A DNA stretch of 41,607 nucleotides, taken from the NCBI GenBank assembly GCA_002441465.1, contig DJWE01000101.1, positions 22,713 to 64,319 of the forward strand, in the 5' to 3' direction. The stretch comes from Propionibacteriaceae bacterium UBA6238 (GTDB lineage Bacteria > Actinomycetota > Actinomycetes > Propionibacteriales > Propionibacteriaceae). Each line of letters starts with the position of its first letter. Position 1 is the first letter of the stretch. Shown in pieces: positions 1 through 7,147 of this stretch. A program made the translations under genes and the position numbers. The notes below the pieces were generated by a model, which did not search any database, was not told the origin of the DNA, and was given only the letters and a program-made list of their open reading frames with translations.

Positions 1-984
1 CGCGATCAGCCGGGGCTTGAGCACGCGGCGGAGCAGGATCATCTCGGGCAGGCTGAGCGCGACGGTGGCCATCATGAAGGCGAGCAGCGTGCCCATCGGC
101 ATGCCCTTGGCGTACAGGGCGTCCACCAGCGGCAGGATGCCGGCCGCGTTGGAGTACAGCGGGACGCCCAGCACGACCGCGATCAGGACGCCGAGCGGGT
201 TGTCGGCTCCGGCCCAGGTGGCGAAGAAGTCGGCCGGCGCCCAGCCGTGGATGAGCGCGCCGAGCCCGATGCCGACCAGCAGGTAGGGCCAGATCCGGCG
301 CAGGATGGACGCCACCTCCTCGCGTCCCATGGTGAGCCGGTCGTCCCAGGTCAGGCCTGCACTGGGGTCGATCGCCTGGCCGCGTAGCCGGGTCTCGAAC
401 ACGAACGGCTCGACGTAGCGCTCCAGCTTCAGCCGGCCGATCACGAACCCGGCCACGATCGCGATCACCAGCCCTGCGCCGATGTAGAGCGCGGTCGGGC
501 CGACGCCGAACAGTCCGAGCAGGAGCGCGATCGCGATCTCGTTCACCAAGGGGCTGGCGATCAGGAAGCTCATCGTGACGCCGAGCGGGACGCCTGCGGC
601 GACGAAGCCGATGAAGGCCGGCACCGCGCTGCACGAGCAGAACGGGGTGACCACCCCGAGGGAGGCGGCGAGGACGTTGCCGATGCCTTCGCGCTTGCCG
701 CCGAGCAGGGCGCGGGTGCGTTCGATGCTCATGAAGCTGCGCAGCACGGTGACCACGAAGATGATCCCGCTCAGCAGCAGGGTGATCTTGATCGTGTCGT
801 AGGTGAAGAAGTGGACGATCGAACCCCACCCGGAGGCGAGGTCCCACCCGAGCACGGTGCCGTAGAGCCAGGTCCACAGCCACTCGTTCAGCGCGTAGAG
901 CCCGACCCAGGCCGCAGCGGCGGCGGCGACCAGGCCCCAGCGGCGTACCGCGAGGCGACGATCCTCGGCGACCTGGCTGGTCAT
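1..984 (-). CDS. ArsP/YraQ-type permease (DUF318/UPF0718), 3' end cut by window
   Basis: Integral membrane permease of the COG0701 family, whose studied members (ArsP) export organoarsenicals. At least 328 residues are visible and the frame is open to the window edge, so the C-terminus is missing. The family hallmark TPFCSCSAVPAF is present near residue 113, followed by hydrophobic segments, a cytoplasmic loop rich in charged residues, and a second hydrophobic half containing GVPLYSNAAGILP. The ATG at 984 overlaps the stop of the upstream arsR gene (ATGA), so the two are translationally coupled. The ars context supports arsenic efflux; a different anion or metalloid cannot be excluded. Confidence 0.9.
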   Translation of the reverse strand, partial: MTSQVAEDRRLAVRRWGLVAAAAAAWVGLYALNEWLWTWLYGTVLGWDLASGWGSIVHFFTYDTIKITLLLSGIIFVVTVLRSFMSIERTRALLGGKREGIGNVLAASLGVVTPFCSCSAVPAFIGFVAAGVPLGVTMSFLIASPLVNEIAIALLLGLFGVGPTALYIGAGLVIAIVAGFVIGRLKLERYVEPFVFETRLRGQAIDPSAGLTWDDRLTMGREEVASILRRIWPYLLVGIGLGALIHGWAPADFFATWAGADNPLGVLIAVVLGVPLYSNAAGILPLVDALYAKGMPMGTLLAFMMATVALSLPEMILLRRVLKPRLIA

Positions 985-1313
985 CGGCCGACGGAGAGGA
1001 GGACGGGTTCGGTGGCGCAGCCACACGCGGCGGAACCCGGGACGGGCAGGGCGGCGTGCAGGCGGTCGAGGGCGTCGTCGGTGAGCTGGTAGTCGATCCA
1101 GCGGCCGCGGCGGACGCCCACCACCAGACCGGCCTCACGGAGCACCTTGAGGTGGTAGCTGAGCAGGTTGGCCGGGATCTCGGGTTCGGTGCGCAACTGG
1201 CACACGCAGCGCTTGTCGTCCCGGGACAGCTGGGAGATCAGTTGCCAGCGGATCGGGTCGGCGACAGCGGCCAGCAGGCCGACGGACATTTCAACCGGGT
1301 TTGATTCAACCAC
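981..1313 (-). CDS. arsR: ArsR/SmtB-family metalloid-responsive repressor
   Basis: Winged-helix repressor that would dissociate from DNA on binding As(III) or Sb(III). The recognition region (ANLLSYHLKVLREAGLV) is typical. Counted from the internal ATG, candidate thiol ligands are C28 and C30 (RCVCQL) and a C-terminal pair C89/C91 (ACGC). Two starts are possible. A GTG at 1313 lies 6 nt after a -10-like TACACT and fits leaderless translation (110 aa). An ATG at 1289 gives 102 aa but has no Shine-Dalgarno. The gene is first in an arsR-permease operon and its 3' end overlaps the permease start by 4 nt. Confidence 0.92.
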   Translation of the reverse strand: MVESNPVEMSVGLLAAVADPIRWQLISQLSRDDKRCVCQLRTEPEIPANLLSYHLKVLREAGLVVGVRRGRWIDYQLTDDALDRLHAALPVPGSAACGCATEPVLLSVGR

Positions 1314-1348
1314 GGTTGAAGTGTACGCCCCCTCTCCCGAGTTGTCAG
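1305..1348 (-). promoter_or_regulatory. arsR promoter with ArsR operator palindrome
   Basis: On the minus strand, CTGACA (1348-1343), a 17-bp spacer and TACACT (1325-1320) form a plausible promoter whose start site would fall at the GTG at 1313. A perfect palindrome TTCAACC-AC-GGTTGAA (1305-1320) covers the -10 and start site, and a further GGTTGAA half-site lies at 1290-1296 (minus strand). This is the expected arrangement for autorepression. The -35 hexamer lies inside the palindromic repeat at 1330-1397. Confidence 0.6.
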
Positions 1349-1397
1349 AATCTCATGCGCCTATAGCCGCATCAGATTCTGACAAGTCGGGGGAGGG
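1330..1397. repeat. Dispersed palindromic element, copy 1
   Basis: A 68-bp imperfect palindrome. Outer arms are 1330-1340 and 1387-1397 (one mismatch), middle arms TTGTCAGAATCT (1342-1353) and AGATTCTGACAA (1374-1385) pair perfectly, and the inner stem is ATGCG (1355-1359) with CGCAT (1368-1372). The loop is CCTATAGC. A second copy at 26082-26141 has the same middle arms and loop but a different, still self-complementary inner stem. Copy 1 overlaps the end of arsC, including its TGA, and extends towards arsR. Confidence 0.9.
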
Positions 1398-1799
1398 AGG
1401 GGTCGGGAGCAACTCGGCGAGCAGGTTCTCGACCCGGCGGCGGATCTCGTCACGAATCGGACGGACCGTCTCGATGTCCTGGCCGGCCGGATCGTCCAGC
1501 ACCCAGTCCTCGTACCGCTTGCCGGGGTAGAACGGGCAGGTGTCGCCGCAGCCCATCGTGATCACCACATCGGAGAGCTGGACGGCGTCGGTGGTGAGCA
1601 CCTTGGGCTGCTCGGACGCGATGTCGATACCCTCCTCGGCCATGGCTCGCACGGCGACCGGATTGACCATTGCGGCCGGCGTCGATCCGGCCGAGCGCAC
1701 CTCGACCCGGCCGCCGCCGAGGTGGCGGAGATATCCCGCGGCCATCTGCGAGCGTCCCGCGTTGTGGATACAGACGAACAGGACGGTGGGCTTGCTCAT
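1353..1799 (-). CDS. arsC: Arsenate reductase, LMW-PTP fold
   Basis: Cytoplasmic enzyme reducing As(V) to As(III). The phosphate-binding loop CX5R is C10-IHNAG-R16, the DP pair is near residue 103, and the family motif MGCGDTCPFYPGKRYEDW contributes C84 and C88. In actinobacteria the electron donor can be mycothiol/mycoredoxin or thioredoxin; the sequence does not settle which. The start at 1799 faces a divergent ArsR-ArsC fusion gene. The last 14 residues and the stop codon are encoded by the palindromic element at 1330-1397, so the natural C-terminus was probably altered when that element arrived. Confidence 0.93.
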   Translation of the reverse strand: MSKPTVLFVCIHNAGRSQMAAGYLRHLGGGRVEVRSAGSTPAAMVNPVAVRAMAEEGIDIASEQPKVLTTDAVQLSDVVITMGCGDTCPFYPGKRYEDWVLDDPAGQDIETVRPIRDEIRRRVENLLAELLPTPPSPDLSESDAAIGA

Positions 1800-1824
1800 G
1801 GTTTCCTCACTTCTCCGCCCGGGC

Positions 1825-1863
1825 TTGACGGACCGAATAGCTCAGCTACTATTGAGTCAATAG
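1825..1863 (+). promoter_or_regulatory. Divergent ars promoter and operator palindrome
   Basis: TTGACG (1825-1830), a 16-bp spacer and TACTAT (1847-1852) form a good rightward promoter for the ArsR-ArsC fusion gene. A perfect palindrome CTATTGA-g-TCAATAG (1849-1863) overlaps the -10. It differs from the TTCAACC/GGTTGAA operator of the neighbouring arsR, which suggests a second ArsR specificity, presumably the fusion protein itself. The 83-bp spacer is shared with the leftward arsC. Confidence 0.65.
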
Positions 1864-1882
1864 TCGTGGAGGTAATGCCAAG

Positions 1883-2548
1883 ATGTCAAACGGTCTGGAG
1901 GAGCGGTCACGGGCCTACGCCGCGCTCGGCGATCCGTCCCGGCTGGCGATCATCGACCTCCTCGCGCACGGTGACCTCGCCTCCGGCGAGCTGGCCGCCG
2001 AGCTGGGCCTGCCCACCAACCTGCTCGCACACCACCTGCTGGTGCTGGAGCAGGCGGGCCTGATCGATCGGCACCGCTCCGAGGGTGACGGGCGTCGCAC
2101 CTACGTCCGGCGCACGGCGGCGTGCGACCGGCTGCTCGGCGCGGATCGCCTCCCGCGTCCGCGGAAGGTGGCCTTCGTGTGCTCGCAGAACTCCGCCCGC
2201 TCCCAGCTCGCCGAGCACTACTGGCGCACCGTCAGCGACATCCCGGTCGTCTCCGCCGGTACCTCACCGGCCCGCCGGATCCACCCTCGGGCGGTCGAGG
2301 TCGCCCGGCGGCACGGGCTCGACCTGTCCGATGCCCGGCCCCGGCTCGTCGACGACGTACTGGGCGGCGACGAACTCTTGATCGCGGTCTGCGATCGCGC
2401 CTACGAGGAGCTCCCGGCACCCGCGGCTCACTGGTCCATTCCCGACCCGGCCCGCGTGGACCGGCCTGCCGCGTTCGAGGCGGCTTTCGCCGACATCACC
2501 GCTCGCATCGATCAGCTCGCCAGCAGCTTCGAAGGAGAACTGCCATGA
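1883..2548 (+). CDS. ArsR-type HTH fused to LMW-PTP/ArsC domain
   Basis: A two-domain protein. Residues 1-90 are an ArsR-like winged helix (ALGDPSRLAIIDLL; TNLLAHHLLVLEQAGLI). Residues 94-221 are a low-molecular-weight phosphatase/arsenate-reductase domain with CX5R C100-SQNSA-R106 and a later PDPARVD. The N-terminal domain has only C81 and no clear ArsR metal-site cysteine pair, so sensing may occur through the catalytic domain. The start is the ATG at 1883 with GGAGGT about 9 nt upstream. The stop overlaps the next gene's start (ATGA at 2545). The same domain order is known in actinobacteria; whether it is regulator, enzyme or both is unresolved here. Confidence 0.88.
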   Translation: MSNGLEERSRAYAALGDPSRLAIIDLLAHGDLASGELAAELGLPTNLLAHHLLVLEQAGLIDRHRSEGDGRRTYVRRTAACDRLLGADRLPRPRKVAFVCSQNSARSQLAEHYWRTVSDIPVVSAGTSPARRIHPRAVEVARRHGLDLSDARPRLVDDVLGGDELLIAVCDRAYEELPAPAAHWSIPDPARVDRPAAFEAAFADITARIDQLASSFEGELP

Positions 2549-3201
2549 CCATCCATCCTGTCTCCGAACGGACCTGGGAAAGCCTCCATCCCGACGAGCG
2601 GCTCGCGCTCGCACAGGCGGCGACCAGGCTCGGCACGGAGTTCTCCGGCCTGTACGGAACCGAGACCATCGAGCGCTTCCTGGCCAGTTCCTTCGACCAG
2701 TTCGCCGACCGGGCGAGGGTGACCAAGTTCCTGCCGCTGCTCGCCGAACGGTTCGCCCGCCAACGCCTCCAGGCGCTCGCCCGGGTCGAGGGACTTCATG
2801 ACGACGGCAAGCCCGTGGTCTTGTTCTTGTGCACGCACAACGCCGGCCGTTCGCAGATGGCGCTCGGCTTCTTCCAGGCGCTCACCGGTGACGCGGCCGT
2901 TGCCTGGTCGGGCGGATCCGAACCCGGCACAAGCGTGAACCCGGTCGCGGTCCGCGCCATGGCCGAACGGGGGATCGACATCTCGGGGGAGTTCCCCAAG
3001 CCGTGGACCGACGAGACCGTCCGGGCCGCCGACGTGGTGGTCACCATGGGTTGCGGGGACGCGTGCCCGGTCTTCCCCGGCAAGCGCTACGAGAACTGGG
3101 ACGTCGACGATCCGGACGGGCGCGATCTCGACGCGGTGCGGGGGATCCGGGACGACGTCGAACGCCGCGTGCGCACCTTGATCGAGACGATCGGACGCTG
3201 A
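2545..3201 (+). CDS. arsC: Arsenate reductase with N-terminal helical domain
   Basis: 218-residue ArsC. Residues 1-85 form an alpha-helical N-terminal domain of the three-helix-bundle type seen in some actinobacterial ArsC proteins. Residues 88-218 are the LMW-PTP-fold reductase (CTHNAGRSQMAL; MGCGDACPVFPGKRYENW). The start overlaps the fusion gene's stop by 4 nt (ATGA), so both come from one mRNA. Its stop codon lies in a hairpin shared with the convergent tetR gene. It is the third LMW-PTP/ArsC domain in 1.9 kb. Confidence 0.92.
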   Translation: MTIHPVSERTWESLHPDERLALAQAATRLGTEFSGLYGTETIERFLASSFDQFADRARVTKFLPLLAERFARQRLQALARVEGLHDDGKPVVLFLCTHNAGRSQMALGFFQALTGDAAVAWSGGSEPGTSVNPVAVRAMAERGIDISGEFPKPWTDETVRAADVVVTMGCGDACPVFPGKRYENWDVDDPDGRDLDAVRGIRDDVERRVRTLIETIGR

Positions 3202-3224
3202 GCGTCCGCTGCGGACCGTCAGCG
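3196..3224. terminator. Bidirectional hairpin covering two stop codons
   Basis: CGCTGA-gc-GTCCGC followed by GCGGAC-cg-TCAGCG is a 14-bp stem with a two-pair internal mismatch. It contains the TGA of the rightward arsC (3199-3201) and the TGA of the leftward tetR (3219-3221). No U-run follows, which is usual for this type of genome. Confidence 0.6.
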
Positions 3225-3812
3225 CGTCGGGGTGGTGTGTTCGGTGCGGTCGGAGTGTGCGCCGATCGCGTCCGCGAGCAAGGCGATGCCGTAGTCGAAG
3301 GCGTCGGCAACTCGTTCGCCCAACTGGAAGCCGCCGGCCAGCTCCATCCGGAGGAATCCGGACGCCCATGCGGTGACCGTGCGGGCGGCGACCAGGGCGC
3401 GGTCCGGCCCGGCGAGTTCGCCGGTCACTCGCAGCACGGGCGCGGCGGCAGCGGCGTAGACGGCGGGATCCAGGGAGCTCTCCGCGGGGAGTGGCTGGAA
3501 GAGCAGTCCGAATCCGTGTGGATCGCGCTGGGCGAACTCGCGCATCGCCGAGGCCAGTGCGCGCAGGTCTCCGGCCGGGTCGCCGGTCGTTGCCGCCCGG
3601 TCCAGTTCGCTGCCCACCTCTGCGATCACCGCTGTAGCCACCAGGCGCACCAGCTGGGCCCGGTTCGAGACGTGCTTGTAGAGGGAGGGTGCGCGCACGC
3701 CGGTGGCTTCGGCGACCCGGTTCATGGTGAGGCCGTCGAGGCCCTCTGTGGCCAAGATCGCGCGTCCGGCGGCGACGATCTCTGCGATCGAGGTATGGGC
3801 GGGCGTGGGCAT
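3219..3812 (-). CDS. TetR/AcrR-family regulator
   Basis: 197 residues. The N-terminal HTH (residues 8-55) reads TMNRVAEATGVRAPSLYKHVSNRAQLVR, a classic TetR recognition unit. The C-terminal ligand domain resembles the WHG-containing TetR class (WASGFLRMELAGGF, RVADAFDYGI). ATG at 3812 has GGGAG upstream. The gene is divergent from a leader ORF plus metallo-beta-lactamase gene, and TTAGCTA inverted repeats lie between them, so it probably represses that operon and itself. The ligand is unknown. Confidence 0.9.
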   Translation of the reverse strand: MPTPAHTSIAEIVAAGRAILATEGLDGLTMNRVAEATGVRAPSLYKHVSNRAQLVRLVATAVIAEVGSELDRAATTGDPAGDLRALASAMREFAQRDPHGFGLLFQPLPAESSLDPAVYAAAAAPVLRVTGELAGPDRALVAARTVTAWASGFLRMELAGGFQLGERVADAFDYGIALLADAIGAHSDRTEHTTPTR

Positions 3813-3824
3813 CGGCGCTCCCTG

Positions 3825-3857
3825 TTAGCTATTGACATTAGCCATCATAGCTAATTA
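3825..3857 (+). promoter_or_regulatory. TetR operator and divergent promoter region
   Basis: TTAGCTA (3825-3831) and TAGCTAA (3848-3854) are inverted, with a further TTAGC at 3839-3843 inside. TTGACA (3832-3837) lies between the arms and is a plausible -35 for the rightward operon; the -10 would lie in the A/T-rich stretch ending at about 3857. A repressor bound to these arms would block the promoter. Confidence 0.6.
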
Positions 3858-3898
3858 ACGTAGCGATCGCAACGATCATCGGCTCGAGAGGATCCACG

Positions 3899-3964
3899 AT
3901 GCCTGCTTCCCGTTTCGCCGTCCCGTCCCGTGTCGCCGACAAGTACGCGAGGGCAACCCGATGA
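3899..3964 (+). CDS. Short leader ORF (21 aa) coupled to MBL gene
   Basis: ATG at 3899 preceded by GAGAGGAT with 5-nt spacing opens a 21-codon frame rich in A, R and V (starts MPASRFAVPSR). Its TGA (3962-3964) overlaps the ATG of the metallo-beta-lactamase gene (ATGA). The MBL gene has no strong Shine-Dalgarno of its own, so translation of this leader may set MBL expression. No homologue is recognised. It could instead be a fortuitous frame. Confidence 0.45.
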   Translation: MPASRFAVPSRVADKYARATR

Positions 3965-4680
3965 AGCTGGCCGAAGGACTACACCGGGTCGGCAACGACA
4001 TCGTCGCCTGCTATCTCGTCGACGACGGCACCGGCGTCACGCTCATCGATGCCGGGTTGTCCGGGCAGTGGCGGTCGTTCCTGCACGAGCTGGACGCCAT
4101 GGGCCGTTCGCTCAGCGACCTGCGCGCCGTCCTGCTCACCCACGGCGACGAGGACCACATCGGCTTCGCCGAGCGACTCCGCAGCGGCTACGGCGTCCCC
4201 GTGTGGGTGCACGAGGCGGACGCGGGCAGGGCTCGCGGCGAGGGCAAGCCGGCGACCCGCTGGGGTGCGATGCACCCGATCCCCGTGTTGGGGTTCCTGG
4301 GCTACGCCGTGGTGCGGGGCGGGCTGCGGACCAGCTACCTCGGCTCCGTGCAGACCTTCACCGACGCGACGGTTCTCGACCTGCCCGGCTCGCCCCGGGT
4401 GATCCCGATGCCCGGGCACTCGCCGGGCAGCGTGGCGTTCCACCTGCCCGCGCTCGACGCCGTGTTCGTCGGGGACGCGCTGACTACGCGACACGTGCTC
4501 ACCGGTGTCGGCGGACCCGGGCCCGCTCCTTTCACCGATGAGCCTGAACGCGCGCTGGCCTCGCTCGACCGGCTGGCCGAGGTGACCGCGTCCTGGGTGC
4601 TGCCCGGCCATGGCGCCCCGTGGACGGGCGGCGTCGCTGAGGCGGTCCGTAGGGTCCGCTCGGCCGCCGCAGCGTCCTGA
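3961..4680 (+). CDS. MBL-fold metallohydrolase
   Basis: 239-residue metallo-beta-lactamase-fold hydrolase. The metal motif is TH61-GDED-H66, with aspartate in place of the second histidine of HxHxDH, a variant seen in many MBL hydrolases. The other ligand positions are present: PGHSPGS, FVGDAL and LPGHG. No signal peptide, so it is cytoplasmic. It is controlled with the divergent tetR gene through the spacer at 3813-3898. Substrate unknown; a glyoxalase-II-like or lactonase-like activity is possible. Confidence 0.85.
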   Translation: MKLAEGLHRVGNDIVACYLVDDGTGVTLIDAGLSGQWRSFLHELDAMGRSLSDLRAVLLTHGDEDHIGFAERLRSGYGVPVWVHEADAGRARGEGKPATRWGAMHPIPVLGFLGYAVVRGGLRTSYLGSVQTFTDATVLDLPGSPRVIPMPGHSPGSVAFHLPALDAVFVGDALTTRHVLTGVGGPGPAPFTDEPERALASLDRLAEVTASWVLPGHGAPWTGGVAEAVRRVRSAAAAS

Positions 4681-4812
4681 ACGGTGGTCGCGATCGGCGG
4701 CTCAGACGTATCCGGGTCGGCGGAAGGTGGGTAGAGTCGAGGGAACGGCGATGGGGCTCGCCGAAACCGCGAACGCTGACGGTCCCTACTGGCAGAACCG
4801 AAGGGATCGCTC

Positions 4813-4902
4813 ATGAGCGCTTCGACGATCACCGATTCACCGACCGACGGCGGTCGTGCGTCCGAGGCTCCATTCGCAAGCCGAGAGAGGATCACGCGAT
4901 GA
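4813..4902 (+). CDS. Short leader ORF (29 aa) coupled to histidine phosphatase gene
   Basis: ATG at 4813 with AAGGGAT 5 nt upstream opens a 29-codon frame (starts MSASTITDSPT; S/T/R-rich). Its TGA overlaps the phosphatase ATG at 4899 (ATGA), the same arrangement as the leader before the MBL gene 0.9 kb upstream. The phosphatase has its own GAGAGAGGA Shine-Dalgarno inside this frame, so the leader may be optional. No homologue recognised. Confidence 0.4.
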   Translation: MSASTITDSPTDGGRASEAPFASRERITR

Positions 4903-5528
4903 CCGATATCTACCTGTGCCGGCACGGGCGCACAGCCATGAACGTCGCCGGGTTGTTGCGGGGACGCCTCGATCCCGACCTGGACCTGGTCGGGTACGCC
5001 GAGGCGAGGGATCTCGCCGAGCTGCTCGGCGAGGTCGGGCTCACCAGGGTGATCGCCAGCCCGTTGCGACGGGCGGTCGAGACTGCCCGTCCGATCGCGA
5101 AGCGGTACGGGCTGGAGGTGGAGACCGACGAGCGGTTGCTGGATCGCGACTATGGACGCTTCGACGGCACCGCAGCCGCCGACCTCATCGAGACGTACGG
5201 ATCGCTGGACGCTGCGCCCGGCGTGGAGTCCGCCGCTGCCGTGACCGAGCGGGGACGCTCAGTGCTGGCCGACCTCGTCGCGATCCCGGACGCCGGACCG
5301 GTGGCCGTGGTCAGCCACGACGCGGTGATCCGACTGCTGCTGGACAGCCTCGTGCCCACCCCGGCCCACAACGAGCACGTGCCGCCGCGAACCGGTTGCT
5401 GGAGCCTGCTGCGCTACACCGACGCGGCCTGGGAGCTGCTCATGGCCAACAGCAAGGACGATCCGATCGAGACCGTCCTCGCTGCCCGCTCGGTGCACCA
5501 CGCACCGGTCGGCTCGACCCGCGCCTGA
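4899..5528 (+). CDS. Histidine phosphatase family protein (phosphoglycerate mutase-like)
   Basis: 209 residues. The RHG catalytic motif (LCRHGRTAMN) near residue 8 supplies the phosphohistidine. SPLRRAVETA (near residue 53) and VVSHDAVIR (near residue 136, second catalytic His) complete the family pattern. It is more like the CobC/GpmB/broad-specificity branch than true dPGM, so the substrate is uncertain. A strong GAGAGAGGA lies upstream. The gene ends in a hairpin shared with the convergent enolase gene. Confidence 0.88.
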   Translation: MTDIYLCRHGRTAMNVAGLLRGRLDPDLDLVGYAEARDLAELLGEVGLTRVIASPLRRAVETARPIAKRYGLEVETDERLLDRDYGRFDGTAAADLIETYGSLDAAPGVESAAAVTERGRSVLADLVAIPDAGPVAVVSHDAVIRLLLDSLVPTPAHNEHVPPRTGCWSLLRYTDAAWELLMANSKDDPIETVLAARSVHHAPVGSTRA

Positions 5529-5558
5529 ACGAAAAGGTACCTGTCCCCTTTTCGTTCA
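5526..5558. terminator. Bidirectional terminator hairpin between phosphatase and enolase
   Basis: TGAACGAAAAGG (5526-5537) and CCTTTTCGTTCA (5547-5558) form a perfect 12-bp stem with a 9-nt loop. The A and T runs inside the stem serve both directions. The left arm begins with the phosphatase TGA, and the enolase stop lies 22 bp to the right. Confidence 0.75.
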
Positions 5559-5579
5559 CGACGGACCCGGGGGCGGGGC

Positions 5580-6845
5580 TCAGCGGCTCAGGCCGTAGGG
5601 GAGCGCGGCGTCCTGCGCGGCGATCTGGACCAGCCGGTTGTACTTCGCGATCCGCTCCCCGCGGGCGGGGGCGCCGGTCTTGATCTGGCCGCAGCCGGTG
5701 GCGACAGCGAGATCGGCGATGAAGGTGTCCGGGGTCTCGCCGGACCGGTGCGACACCATCTGGCCGTAGCCGGCCTCGTGGCAGATCCGCATCGCGTCCA
5801 GCGTCTCCGACACGGTGCCGATCTGGTTGACCTTGATCAGCGCGGCATTGGCGATCCCGTCGGCGATCGCGGCGGTGATGATCGCGGGGTTGGTGCAGAA
5901 GTTGTCGTCGCCGACCAACTGGACGCGTCCGCCCAGCTCGGCGGTGAGCTTCTTCCATCCCTCCGGGTCCTGTTCGCCGAGGCCGTCCTCGATGCTCCAG
6001 ATCGGGAACCGGGTCACCATCTCGGTGTAACGGGCGATCATGTCGTCGCTGGAGAGCCGGACCCCGTGCACGGTGTAGCCGCCGTCGGAGTAGAACTCTG
6101 AAGCCGCCGGGTCGAGCGCGATCCCGACCCCGGTCGAGCCGGCGGCGTAGCCGGCGTCCGAGATCGAGGCGACGATCAGCTCCAGTACCTCCTCCGGTTC
6201 GGCCAGGTTCGGTGCGAAACCGCCCTCGTCGCCCAGTCCGGTGGAGTGGCCGCCTGCGGCGAGACGCTTGCGCAGCGCCTGGTACACCTCCGCACCGGCC
6301 CGGACGGCCTCGGCCATGGACGGGGCGCCCAGCGGGCAGATCATGAACTCCTGGAAGTCGAGCGGGTTCGCCGCATGGGCGCCGCCGTTGAGCACGTTGA
6401 AGCAGGGGACGGGCAAGCGGTGGGCCTGCCCGAAGCCGGGCAGCCACTCGTACAGCGGAGTGCCCGCGGACGCGGCGAGCGCGCGGGCCAGCGCCATCGA
6501 CGTGCCGATGATCGCGTTCGCCCCGAGCCGCGCCTTGTTCGGCGTCCCGTCGAGGTCGCGCATCGCCTGGTCGACCTCGCCGAGATCGTTCCAGGAGCGT
6601 CCGGACAACCCGGCGTTGATCTCGGAGTTCACGTTGCCCACGGCTTTGGTCACCCCGGCGCCGCCGAATCGGGACGCATCCTTGTCCCGGAGTTCGACTG
6701 CTTCCCTGGTGCCGGTCGACGCGCCCGAAGGCACCCCGGCCTCGGCCACCGTGCCGTCGGCCAGACTCACCGTCACGGTCAGAGTCGGACGCCCGCGGGA
6801 ATCCAGTACCTCGATCGCCTGCACGCCACTGATCTCGAAAGCCAT
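5580..6845 (-). CDS. eno: Enolase (phosphopyruvate hydratase)
   Basis: 421 residues, normal for bacterial enolase. It converts 2-phosphoglycerate to phosphoenolpyruvate in glycolysis. Seen: N-terminal VLDSRGRPTLTV, SGASTGTREAVELRD, Mg-ligand region SIEDGL, the enolase signature LIKVNQIGTVSETLDA with the catalytic lysine, and SHRSGETPDTFIADLAV. The start chosen is the ATG at 6845 (MAFEISGVQAIEVLDSRG), which matches the family N-terminus and has AAAGGGG upstream; the longer in-frame extension to 7022 is not homologous. Often paralogous in actinobacteria; this copy lacks the usual ftsB/mazG neighbours. Confidence 0.97.
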   Translation of the reverse strand: MAFEISGVQAIEVLDSRGRPTLTVTVSLADGTVAEAGVPSGASTGTREAVELRDKDASRFGGAGVTKAVGNVNSEINAGLSGRSWNDLGEVDQAMRDLDGTPNKARLGANAIIGTSMALARALAASAGTPLYEWLPGFGQAHRLPVPCFNVLNGGAHAANPLDFQEFMICPLGAPSMAEAVRAGAEVYQALRKRLAAGGHSTGLGDEGGFAPNLAEPEEVLELIVASISDAGYAAGSTGVGIALDPAASEFYSDGGYTVHGVRLSSDDMIARYTEMVTRFPIWSIEDGLGEQDPEGWKKLTAELGGRVQLVGDDNFCTNPAIITAAIADGIANAALIKVNQIGTVSETLDAMRICHEAGYGQMVSHRSGETPDTFIADLAVATGCGQIKTGAPARGERIAKYNRLVQIAAQDAALPYGLSR

Positions 6846-7147
6846 CTGATGGCCCCTTTCGCCTCCACCGGCCCCACCGTGGAGCTCGGGTTGCGTGCGC
6901 GGACCGGACGGTGTGGGCTCGCGGAGGGGCGAAACGTCCCACCTCCGCGTCCGACCGGGCCGAGCACGAGGTAGGGACTGTTGGCCGCAGAGCGACGGTT
7001 TGAGACGGGCGAGCCCCACCACCCGACTCGACTCTAGTCGCTGGGTTGTTCGCCCCGGTGCCGACGGCCGAAGCGGGCCGGATGTGCACCCTTTTGATGC
7101 GGGTGCGCGATTTCGACATGGGTGCTTCGGGGGTGTATTAGGTATCG
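6846..7147. other. Intergenic region between divergent enolase and NTF2-like genes
   Basis: About 300 bp. A TAGAGT hexamer near 7030 (minus strand) could be an enolase -10, and a TATTAG-like stretch near 7137 precedes the GTG at 7148 by a few bases, which would fit a leaderless transcript. No good -35 was seen for either. No RNA gene or repeat recognised. Confidence 0.4.

Noticed and set aside
5526..5558. Loop and arms with GGTACCTGTCCCC resemble mobile-element-associated palindromes
   Set aside because: Only one copy in the window and its position between convergent stops is fully explained by a bidirectional terminator.
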